A stretch of DNA of 64,000 bases from Aplidium turbinatum. Lineage: Eukaryota > Chordata > Ascidiacea > Aplousobranchia > Polyclinidae. The translations under genes were made by a program, and so were the position numbers. Positions 1 to 9,500 of this stretch are shown here, piece by piece. The DNA lies in contig OU964924.1 of assembly GCA_918807975.1 (NCBI GenBank), forward strand, positions 3,918,501 to 3,982,500, given 5' to 3'. The notes beneath the pieces were generated by a model. It saw only the letters and a program-made list of their open reading frames with translations. It made no database searches and had not been told where the DNA came from. Positions within the stretch are counted from its first letter, which is position 1; every line of letters begins with the position of its first letter.

Positions 1-84
1 TTCGGTGAGAGCCCTATTCGGTGAGTTTTTTTTTAAATTATTGCGCGCCGTAGCCTAATTATCATTGCCGTTATAGGGTTAGGG

Positions 85-913
85 CAGGGGTGGGGAACCT
101 TTTTAGTATTGCGGGCCACATAAAATGAGAAATAACACAGGCGGGCCACTAAAAATTTCGAAATTTTATTTACAGATAAAAAATGCAGCGAAGTGATTTA
201 TTTCACTTTCACAGCTAGTGGGATGGCTGAAAGTTTTTATTTTGGTGAGGCGTGTGATGTCTGCTGACACGGAAGATGTTGCAACTTGCAACTCTTAACT
301 GCATCTCCACGTTTTTATCAGTCAGTCTGGAGCGAAACCGATTTTTGTTAGATTCAATTTGGAAAAAAAATGCTCGCAACGGTAGGTGCTTCCAAACAGA
401 GACACATATTTCAAAGCATGTTTCCGCATCACTGGAAAATCATCAGCATTTATGCAGCGTTGATAAAAGTTGAACAGTGGAATGATTTTGTACATCGCTT
501 TCACGTAGCGTCACTCTGGAGCTCTACTATTTCATGTTGGAAGTTACTAGGAACATGTTCTGAAACATTCTGCTTTCATCATCAATCTATCTTTTCTTTC
601 CAGAAGCCAGTATACAGCGTAAAATTTTGCTGATTTGAGAAGTAGGCTACTCTACAAAACACTTTTCACGAATAACATAACTGACCGATTAACAATAACT
701 GGTCACATTGTGACGTACACATTGTTGATACAAATAGCCTTCTATGATGGATCAACTAGTAGAAGGCCATTCGTAATATACAGAGAATGCAGAGCCTACT
801 CTTTTTTGAGCTGTAGTTTCAATATATTTTGGGTAAAGAAATTTTGACGCGGGCCACATGGAACAGTCACGCGGGCCGCATTCGGCCCGCGGGCCGCAGG
901 TTCCCCACCCCTG
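85..913 (-). mobile_element. Non-autonomous hAT element in the telomere-like core
   Basis: Inverted ends CAGGGGTGGGGAACCT and their complement bound 829 bp. They are flanked by a perfect 8-bp target duplication GGTTAGGG (77-84 and 914-921). On the minus strand, about 210-504 encodes a remnant of a hAT transposase C-terminus. It contains LFGSTYRCEHFFS followed by a RLTDKNVEMQLRVAT-like stretch, close to the conserved dimerisation-domain pattern of this clade. The element is an internally deleted, non-coding derivative. Confidence 0.85.
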
Positions 914-1545
914 GGTTAGGGGATAGGGGTTAGGGGATACGGGTTAGGGGATAAGGGTTAGGGGTTAAGGGATAGGAGTTAGGGGTTAGGGGTTTTTGGG
1001 GTTTGGGGGTTTTTGGTGTTTGGGGGGTTGGGGGTTTTTGGGGTTTGGGGGTTTTTGGGGGTTTGGGTTTTCGGGGGTTGGGGTTTTTGGGGGTTGGGGT
1101 TTGGGTTTTTGGGGGTTTGGGTTTTTGGCGGTTTGGGGGTTTTTGGGGTTTGGGGGGTTTTGGGGTTTGGAGGATTTTGGGGTTTGGGGTTTTTTGGGGT
1201 TTGGGGTTTTTTGGGGTTTGGGGGTTTTTGGGTTTGGGGTTTGGGGGTTTGGGGGTTTTGGGGGGTTTGGGGGTTCGGGTTTTTGGGGGTTTGGGTTTTT
1301 GGGGGTTTGGGGTTTTGGGGGTTTTTGGGGGTTGGGGTTTTTGGGGGTTTGGGTTTTTTGGGGTTTGGGTTTTTGGGGTTTGGGGTTTTTTGGGGATTTT
1401 AGGGTTTTTGGGGGGTTTGGGTTTTTGGGGGTTGGGGTTTTTGGGTTTTTGGGGTTTTTGGGTTTTTTGGGGGTTTTGGTTTTTTTTTGGGTTTTTTGGG
1501 GGTTTGGGTTTTTGGGGTTTGGGTTTTTGGGTTTGGGGTTTTGGG
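914..1545 (+). repeat. G-rich degenerate TTAGGG / TTTGGGG minisatellite
   Basis: The stretch opens with repeats of GGTTAGGGGATA type and passes into several hundred bases of TTTTTGGGG and TTTGGGG units. The plus strand carries almost no A or C. Long open frames exist on both strands, but their Gly/Phe/Trp or Pro/Asn/Lys composition is a by-product of the repeat and not a gene. It is the expanded core of fold-back copy 1; the short copy at about 16866-17020 holds only a few CCCTAA-like units at the same place. Confidence 0.85.
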
Positions 1546-1675
1546 TTTTAATTAGGCTACGGTACCCGGTAATTTTCAAAAAAAAATTCAAAAAAATCAC
1601 CGAATAGGGCTCTCACCGAAAAAGGCTCTCACCAAATCGGACTCACCGAATAGTAGCAGACCCCCCACAACCAAC

Positions 1676-1830
1676 TCTCCCAAAGGATCTTAAATGTACC
1701 AAATGTAACCGAACTTTTAAAGCCAAGATTGGACTAATTAGCCATTTAAGAACTCACCGTTAGCTTTTATTTTATTGCGAAGGCCATCATCCTCGAAGAC
1801 GAGGGATAGCCATCATCATCATTATATAAT
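1676..1830 (+). mobile_element. 3' end of a 5'-truncated LINE
   Basis: The plus strand encodes a terminal C2H2-like finger (CTKCNRTF, then GLISHLRTHR) followed at once by a stop. Fingers of this type close the reverse-transcriptase protein of several LINE families. An untranslated tail follows that ends in CATCATCATCATT repeats, a usual LINE 3' end. It starts right beside the end of fold-back copy 1. No target duplication was found. Confidence 0.6.
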
Positions 1831-2690
1831 ATTTAATATATTTTCAGATATTACCAATTTATTGTTTTTGCATATTTTTTAGAACTTTCTGATGATCCTC
1901 CTTTTAGAGTGAAACTGGCTGTAAAGGTTTTCAGTGAATAGTAACTATATTTGATGTGGCATATGATGATGATGTGCCTGATCTTATACAGACGTTGGCG
2001 ATTATGGTCTTCCAACTTCTCTGTCATTTGCCATTCGTATAAAATCGTTCGTTTTGACTGTTGTGTTTGTGGCGCATTGATTCAAGCTGTTTAAATAAGT
2101 TAACTGTTCTTATTAATCTGGCATATATATATGAATTATTATCAAACAAAATATTTCTGCCACTTTAATTGTTTATATTGATTACCTAATGAAGGTTTTA
2201 TGGACGTTGAAAAGGTTCAAATTATTTTGTTACGATATATTGTTTGACAAGAAGACCGATGATTATTCATTATGACATCATCGTCAAGTATATACAACAA
2301 GAAGACAAGCACTTGCTATTGCTCACTCACCTCTAAATATCACACATGAGTGACTTGATTTTCTCATCGACGAAAGACTTTTACAAGTTTGTAAACGAAG
2401 GTCAAACATTTCCACTGATGTAACATTGGGTGTTCCACCACATATGATGAATTTATCTTAACAAAAAAATGACGTTTAATTGATAAACACAAACAGTATG
2501 AAGGTCTACTTCACCCAATAAAGTATTTTACAAAAGAATTTAACAGCCAATTAACTGATTTATATTAAAATTTTGATCGCATTCTTATCACTTAAGTACT
2601 TAACCTAGCATTTTTAAGCCAATTGTTTTTGCCAATCTTTTTGTTGTCAAAGAGTGAACTGTTTACAAACAAAATCAACCGTAAATACAC
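1831..2690. other. No gene recognised
   Basis: AT-rich sequence. I see no splice-bounded exon with a recognisable domain and no element ends. It lies 3' of KLHL-A exon 7 and may be intron of that gene. Confidence 0.5.
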
Positions 2691-2697
2691 CTACTTT

Positions 2698-2925
2698 CTA
2701 TCTAAAATTGCCTGCAAATGGCTTAACAAAAATTTGGTATGATGTTACAGTGGCATATTTTTGCGAAATAAAATCAATCTGTGCAGCTGAGCTCCCAGGC
2801 TTGTAGTTACAAGATGATTGTCGGGTGTTTGCACCGAGTGTTAGCAACAAGAAGATCAAAACCGAACGCACACACGAGAATTCTTTCTTCTTTTTCGGGT
2901 TGTGATTTACCATATTCAAAACCAC
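2698..2925 (-). CDS. Candidate secreted or membrane peptide, unrecognised
   Basis: A minus-strand frame reads MVNHNPKKKKEFSCVRSV and continues with a hydrophobic run (LIFLLLTLGA), which looks like a basic N-region plus a signal peptide or anchor. About 45 further residues follow. A TTATATATG box lies on the same strand at about 3008-3016, upstream of the start, which would suit a promoter. I see no homology and no clear splice donor at the end, and an overlapping plus-strand frame exists. The function is unknown and the gene may not be real. Confidence 0.2.
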   Translation of the reverse strand: MVLNMVNHNPKKKKEFSCVRSVLIFLLLTLGANTRQSSCNYKPGSSAAQIDFISQKYATVTSYQIFVKPFAGNFR

Positions 2926-2929
2926 CCTG

Positions 2930-3895
2930 TTCCTCTCTTAAAAGAAGGCACTTCATAGCCGTTTTTGCTCAGCTGATGTGGGTCACTGTAGTGGCTTTAC
3001 GTAGGCTGCATATATAAAAGTGGAAAGGCCACTGTAGTATAGTTATGCAGCGAAAGAGTTTAACCAGTCTCACTATTACTGACACGGCCATTCGAAATTT
3101 CACAAAGAAATAATAGCCTACGCTACATGTGATACAGGGATTTTAATGATTACAGCACGTAGTTAGTGATAAAATTAATCTTTTTATGTCATACAGAGAG
3201 ACTCTTTTCAGGTGCATAGACAAATATCATAATCAGTAGGCTACACGCCAACTATCAGCTTCACTAAAATAATAATGTCCGAAGCAAGTTGCGCATCAAA
3301 CACACGTTCAATCCACTTCTCTAATCCAACCCTAGCTGTGCGATTGTCATTTTTCAGACCAAAATAGTTTGTACACGAAATCCTTCCCTTTCACAATACG
3401 GCACTGGTTTGGACTGGGAGTTTCGCTTTTTTGTAATGCTTTCAACATTACAGACAAAAAATTCTTCCCTTTGGCACTTTGTTAATTAATGTGGTCATTT
3501 TAACTGATATTTTATCAGTGCTGTTGGTTAAGTAAAAACGAAAAAAATACAAACTATGTTTCGTCTATGACTTTTAAAATTTGTAACTTTGTCATGAATC
3601 ATACACGAGCTCAGCCATTTCCCAAACACACAGTGATTTATACTTGCCTCGTATACGGTCAAATCTTTTGGGAGGAAACTTTTTCTGAGCTATGACATGC
3701 ATTTTGTTGGACCCTCATACGTCTAGTTGCAAAAGCATGTGGGAAATTTGGTTAATTTATAGACATACTTGACCTAAACATTTTACTGGATGTTTCGTAA
3801 CCTCAATTGCCTGTTATGTGAAGCCAAAGCTGGTTTTCGGTTTTTGGCATAATATTGATAGTGCTCGGGCTTTGCGTTATCACTTGTAACGGTTT
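2930..3895. other. No gene recognised
   Basis: No coding stretch or element ends that I can support. The only notable motif is CATATATAAAAG on the plus strand near 3010, a possible TATA box with no identified gene behind it. Confidence 0.45.
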
Positions 3896-4162
3896 ATGCC
3901 TTCAGAAAAACAACTTTCCTCAAATACACCAGAAAAACTTTTTCTTCTCATGCTTATTCAGTATCAGCTGCCCTTCGGACGCCTCTACGTTAGATTGAAG
4001 GTTGAAGGGAAAAACTACTTTTCATTTCTGTCTGGTGGACTTCTACTTCAAATACAAGAAACAGTGTCACCAAAAGATAAGTCTAGCACTCTAGTTGAAA
4101 TGCAGATTACCAGTAAGGGAAAGGAAAAGTCAAGTACAAGCAACCGAACTAAGAGAATCTAA
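3896..4162 (+). CDS. Unrecognised 88-codon ORF
   Basis: An ATG-started frame with a mixed composition: LPFGRLYVRLKVEGKNYFSF in the middle and a Lys/Ser-rich tail ending in a stop. I recognise no family. It could be a chance frame, a short exon or a remnant of a mobile element. It has no visible splice context and lies just before the pogo-like element at 4370. Confidence 0.15.
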   Translation: MPSEKQLSSNTPEKLFLLMLIQYQLPFGRLYVRLKVEGKNYFSFLSGGLLLQIQETVSPKDKSSTLVEMQITSKGKEKSSTSNRTKRI

Positions 4163-4369
4163 TTAAAGAAACGAAGAGAAACTTTGCAGAAGATGATTTG
4201 TGCTTGAAGCAGTTTAAAAGTTACTTGTAAGATTTAACTACCTGTATAGAGCTTCAGCTTCTGAAAATTTTTGGTCTGCGACACCTTTTAAGTTATGGAG
4301 TTTTTCTGCCAGCCTTATGTTCAACGGTAAAAAAGCAGTTCAAAACATTTGATTTATTGAAAGAGTAGG

Positions 4370-5154
4370 GGAAGGCGGGCAAAACGGACATGCTAACTTC
4401 AAAACTTGTGCTTTATTTGAGCAAACAAATTAGATAGCATGGATCTATTGCTTGTTTTAAATTAACATTTCACTTAACAACAACTGCTCAAAGTATGAAA
4501 TTTAATGTGTTTTTCTTTTTTTTGTTTATTTACAAAAAAAATGATTTTATTCTGTGTGTCCGTTTTGCTCCGGGGTGGAGCAAAACGGACATAGTATATA
4601 ACCGCTTTGCCTCAAAGTTCATTTGTTAATTGTCAAAATCAAATGATATTTTATGAACTTGTTAAAATGAATATACAGTACAACATATAAATAAAAGCAA
4701 CCAGGTTTGTTAGCCCGTGAAGTTCTTTTAAATAAAGCTTTCGCCGCCATTAAGGCAGTTTATTCAGTAGTCTTATTCAAATAGAATCAGACTAACTGCT
4801 TGTCAAGCAGTGTTTGACAAATTCATCTTTTCTGTTTCAGGTCTCTAAAACAAACTAGCTATCTGTTTAAAAACAATTTTCACGCTAATAGCGTACCGTA
4901 CTGTTGTACCGTACCGTACCGTTGTACTGTTGTACCGTACCGTTGTACCGTACTGTTGTACCGTACTGCTTGACTGTTTGTCAAGCAGTGTTTGACAAAT
5001 TCATCTTTTCTGTTTCAGGTCTCTAAAACAAACTAGCTATCTGTTTAAAAACAATTTTCACGCTAATAGCGTACCGTACTGTTTCTTTTAGGCTGTGTTG
5101 CAAGTGATATTGATATGTCCGTTTTGCCCCAATCATCTATCGTCCTTTTTGCCC
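4370..5154. mobile_element. pogo/Tigger-like non-autonomous element (approximate ends)
   Basis: A TA dinucleotide is followed by GGGGAAGGCGGGCAAAACGG. Inverse copies of GGGGCAAAACGGACAT lie at the other end near 5117-5150, and an internal pair lies at 4556-4590. The style (TA target, GGGG-starting ends) matches the element at 35779-36793, which still carries pogo-type transposase remains. There is no coding capacity. The right end is uncertain because two similar motifs follow each other. Confidence 0.5.
4796..5083 (+). repeat. Direct duplication of about 105 bp around a GTACCGT microsatellite
   Basis: A block beginning CTGCTTGTCAAGCAGTG and ending CACGCTAATAGCGTACCGT occurs at about 4796-4906 and again, practically identical, at about 4975-5083. 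The roughly 70 bp between them consist of imperfect GTACCGT and ACTGTTGT units. The near identity of the two blocks indicates a recent tandem duplication or slippage event inside the pogo-like element. Confidence 0.85.
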
Positions 5155-5880
5155 CAAACAAGCTACCTATTTCATGGTTCAAACGATAAGCCTAATTGGT
5201 AATGTCTGTCGATTTGTTGAGTTCAGCAGAAAATTACTTTTTGATCTTTCTGATTTCAGAAGAACCTTGTCGCAGTATTATCTGATGAAGCAGTCTTTCG
5301 CATTTTATTGACTTCTTTTTAGCACTTTGAGCAATCCAGATATTTTAATTGCCGCTGATAGAAACTCTTCAATGTTGTACAGCTTTTTTTTTTACTTTTT
5401 GAAATTAGCAGAAAAGGCAAACGATACACTCGCAGGCTATACTTCCATAACTCAGAAAATCACTTTCCATTGATTGTCCATCTAACGAAAAATTGGGGTT
5501 AAAATAAAACGTTTTTGTTGTGGAAATACCTCACTTGCTATCTGTAACCTTGATGCGACACTAGCCGTACCACTTTTACATGCAACAAAGTCGCACAATA
5601 GAAACACCGACAAGATAATCCGCTAAACAGTGACAAACAGGGTTTGTATTTGCGTTGCATTATTACTTCTGAGTTTCGACATTTGTACATCAAACGTCAG
5701 AAAAAGTACAACTTACATACGCAACACATTGCGAGAAATTAATGTAGTCGAGACCTGTAAAATTTGTTGTGCGACCTCCAGAATGGGAAGCTCTGAAGTT
5801 TCTTACTTAGAATCAAGGTATTTCTGATATTTTATTCAGCAATGTTGAATAATTTTCATTACTCATCAAAGACTCACAAG
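5155..5880. other. No gene recognised
   Basis: A plus-strand frame at 5633-5824 has a hydrophobic start and a following CKICC, but it lacks an ATG. I do not call it a gene. Confidence 0.4.
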
Positions 5881-5892
5881 CTGTTTTTACAA

Positions 5893-6112
5893 ATTATTGC
5901 ATGGGATGGGTCGGACATCTTGAACGAATGGATAATAATAATTTGACAAAGCGAGTTAGGGATAAGGTAATTACGCTAAAAGTAAGGAAAAAAAAGTTCA
6001 AAGAAAACATGGGAAGACACTGCTGTAAAGGATGGCAAAAAGGAACTTAAAATTGAAGATGCCAATGATAGAGAGAGATGGAGGAGTCACTATAGACAAC
6101 TGATTGACCCCT
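5893..6112 (+). mobile_element. LINE reverse-transcriptase C-terminal remnant
   Basis: Reading the plus strand gives GWVGHLERMDNNNLTKRV, then a KKTWEDTAVKDGKKELKIED-like part in a shifted frame, and DRERWRSHYRQLIDP before a stop. This is the usual C-terminal end of LINE polyproteins (WLGH-ER and DR-WR motifs). Frame changes make it a dead fragment. It sits between KLHL-A exon 7 and the left edge. Confidence 0.7.
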
Positions 6113-6372
6113 GATGTTTCAGGATGAAGACTTTTGAAAGCAAAATGGAGAGAGATTGTATGGGATTCTTGTAAGTGTCTCAAGGCAAAGAATGACGCAG
6201 AGCATTCCATGAATTGCATTTTGGGCTTTTAACAGGCAAGAATGCCATGAATGTTCTCATTGATTTTCAATAATAAAACGAAAAAACCGCTGCCCAATCC
6301 TATATACTTCGAAGAATTTTGTTTTGAAGAAGTGATAAACAAGAGCTTCAATAAAAAAAAATAAAACCTCAC

Positions 6373-6556
6373 CATTTAATAAAACTGCTTTGGATTTTAC
6401 TCTTCCTACTAAGGTCCGTCCAACATGCTCCCATTCAGAGTCGTCTTCCTCCAAGTTTAATCGTTGAATTAATCTCGAATCAGATGTTCCGCCAATGACG
6501 TACAAGTGTTCTTTGTACGTCACAACACATGCAGATGACACATCTCCTGGAAGATC
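6373..6556 (-). CDS. KLHL-A exon 7 (Kelch repeat)
   Basis: 184 nt, starting in phase 0 after the acceptor TTTGTTCTCCAG and ending after the first base of a codon before the donor GTGAGG. It encodes a clear Kelch blade: SSACVVTYKEHLYVIGG with the paired glycines, then the EWEHV tryptophan position, then RVKSKAVLLN, which opens the next blade. The next exon must start with two bases of a split codon. I did not find it in the remaining 6.3 kb, so it probably lies outside the window. Confidence 0.88.
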
Positions 6557-9500
6557 CTGGAGAACAAAAACAACATAAATGTAACTTTCAACAACGTGAC
6601 CTAGTAAAAACAGCACGTCTATGGTCGGGGTTTAGGGTTGTACGGCCTAACCAGAGAACTGTACGCTGTGTATTTGGAGTTGGTCGAATGCATCCAGTAA
6701 CAGTAGCAGTTAAAATTTATTGATTGCCACAAGTAAACACACTGTTAAATGCAAACACAACATGACTGAAAAAAAAGAACACAATATGACAGAAATTAGA
6801 TTAGCTGGAAAGTGACCATTCATGGTCTTCAAGTCAAGCAGCCACCATCAGACACATGTAACAGTGATAAGGAATCGCGGCGGCAAGAAATTAATGACAG
6901 GTTGCAGGCAGTTGTTGATTGGCACATCAACAAAGTCAGTACGGGCACTTTTGCACCAAGTTGCAACCAAAGAGTATTCAGCAGGGGCGTACCTTGTGCC
7001 AGCAGACGTTTTATGAGAGTGGTATTAGCTAATAGGCTACCTTTTCGCCTACGTGTTTGCAGCATGTTAGACCAAGTTGAACACCAAGGTACGTAGGGAT
7101 TGCCTCAAAAAGTAGTGTCCAGCTATTTGGATTTAATTGCTAATTTTTCCATTTGTGAAAAGGTAAACATACTGTATTGCAAAATTTACCCAAAATGTCA
7201 AACAAACGATAACAAAGTGAGCTTGCTGTTAACTCGTGTCTCAGGTCAAGCTCAACTAACGTCCATTACCGAAAAAATCTCATTGCAGATGTCAAAAAGA
7301 TTTAAGCTAATGCCCTCCCTAGTTAAACCTTCGGTTGGCAAGATCTAAAAGGATGAACTATCTGGCGATTGCTTTGCCTAACTGGTGATTAGAAAGTTAA
7401 GGTGAAAAAAAAAGAAGCACATTTTCAGCTTAAATGTAACTATAATTAAAAAGTTACCGGTAGTTTTTTCCATGTCAAGCTCAACACATCAAATAATCGA
7501 ATTTCTTGTTTACCAATGACCACAAATTGCTTTCTTGAAGGTGTAGCAGATTCTGTTATTTATATAAATTTAGCAATATTAAGCCCATTTCGGTTAGGTT
7601 GGCTGGCCTGAACCTTTATCCTCGGACTGACAAAGCCTCTGATAGGTTATTCTTGGCAGTTTCGCATACTTGTAGAATATTTGAACCACTGACGCAGGCC
7701 CAGTGACCGAGATTGACAGAGTGAAGTTTTCAATTGTTAAAGTGTTGTTGTCTGTGATTTCATCCATCTAGTAGTTAATAGTAATAGCCTAGTTGATCAT
7801 AATAATAATATAAATATGCATTCTTTTTTAACTATAACTAAAGCAAAACAATGACGTTTTCGTTAGGAGCAATGACGCAATGTCACCTTGTCATCATTTT
7901 GTTTCAGCTTTGTAACAAGAATAAAAAATAAGAAAAAATAATAATAAGAATAAAAAATAAACAACACATGAATAAGATAAACCACGGCCACCTGGAGATG
8001 CGGCCTGATTTGTCACATTTTGCAAATTTTGATTACAGCTACTGCTAGTGTTTGACTGACATTTTTTGAGATGTTTTTACTTTTTGCGGTTTCCTAATGA
8101 CATAAAACTTTTTTGTTGCCTTGGGGAAGCAGTAGCAAATGAGAAAAAGTAAGTTGAAAAACGCAAATTCAGACTGTTATTGAAAATTAACAGTCTGACT
8201 AAAATCTTCGAAATCAAATTTTCTTTGTTTTTCAACATGTGAGAATGTTAAAACCTATTGTGTCATCTGGGGAAAAGAATAAAGAAAGCGTAAGAATATA
8301 ATTTTTAGAAAAATTTATTCAAACGTTCGCTCAAAGTTAGAAAAACCTGGAAATTTCTGCAAAATGTGACAAATCAGGCCGTATCTTTAGGTGGCCATGG
8401 ATAAACCTAGGACCTAGGTATTTGCAGTATGTTAGACCAAGTAAAACGCCGAAGTAGCCGTAACTGTAAATTGGACATAACTTTACATGCGTGTTACTTC
8501 AAAAGAAAGTGTCCAGCTATTGACTTGAATGCTAATTTTTTGATTATTTTCATTATTTTAGGATATATGGCCTAGTTAAAGATTGCGAAGAGAGTTTCTC
8601 TTATGAAATTAAAACAGTGACAAATTTCTGTTATTTGGGTGACCAAATAAATGGAAGCAGTGGATGCGAAGTAGCTGCTACAAGAAGGGCATGGCTGGGT
8701 TGGACAAAGTTCAGGGTATGTGGGGAAATGTTATACGAAAAAACATTTTATTTTCGTCTAAAAGAAAACGGAAAATCTACCGGAGTTGTGTGCGGCCTGC
8801 AATATTGTACGGCAGCCAGACATGGGTGCTAAGTTTTCTTTGCAAGCTCAAAGAAAAGAAGAAAGAAACGCATTAACTTTGAAGGTAGATGGGAAGAGGA
8901 AACGGAAACGTCCAAAAGAACATGTGAAGTATAAGATGCACAAAGTCGGACTGAAGGAAAGAATAGGAGTGAAGGCAATCGCTGCAAGGAAAGAACCGGC
9001 CATCCAACAAAAATTTGTTCAAAAACATGTTCAACAAAAATTTGGGTATGAATATTACTGTGAAATGGTGCTGTCCGGTGGCATAGAAAAAGGATAAGAT
9101 CATGCTTTCTTTGGCATTTTTCGAAAATAAAGCTATGTCTCTATGTTGAGTCTGGATACAACCTATTTCGTCCCCTGAAAAGCTCAAGAGAAATTTTGAA
9201 ATGTTTGCGATAACTCCGATCAGCGACTTCGGCTCTGTTGTTTTTTCTCGATCTTTTCTGGGGACGAAATAGGTTGCACCTGTTGAGTCTCTATGTTTTG
9301 TTGTTGCTAATTTCTTTGTTGAATTCACTTGTTGAATTTTTCCATTGGAAATGACAAAATTACTGCATTTTCTGAGTAAATTGCGGGCCCCCTAATTTGC
9401 AGGTCCTGTGCGATCGCACGGTTTGCACACCCCAAAGACCGGCACTGACTGAAAACAACCAATGCCAAAAGGTGCGCGCAAGAAGTCATGGATGGGAGTG

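Larger units (their letters stand above)
1..1663. mobile_element. Fold-back element copy 1 (left part outside window)
   Basis: The first bases are tandem copies of a TCGGTGAG-type unit. The inverted counterpart lies at about 1600-1663 and ends in the terminal motif GGTCTGCTACTATTCGG, read on the minus strand. Inside the ends lie a matching AT-rich stretch containing GTAGCCTAAT and its inverse. The core is telomere-like and G-rich, and a hAT element is inserted in it. The same ends occur in the complete copy at 11221-14521. The left terminus is cut by the window edge, so no target duplication can be read. Long inverted ends built from short direct repeats are typical of fold-back or MULE-like elements. 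The class assignment is inference. Confidence 0.7.

Noticed and set aside
986-1607. Long overlapping frames of about 200 codons on both strands
   Set aside because: They are translations of a G-rich minisatellite, with repeat composition and no domain.
5630-5827. Small secreted Cys-containing protein on the plus strand
   Set aside because: There is no ATG, an in-frame stop lies just upstream, and no splice partner or homology is visible.
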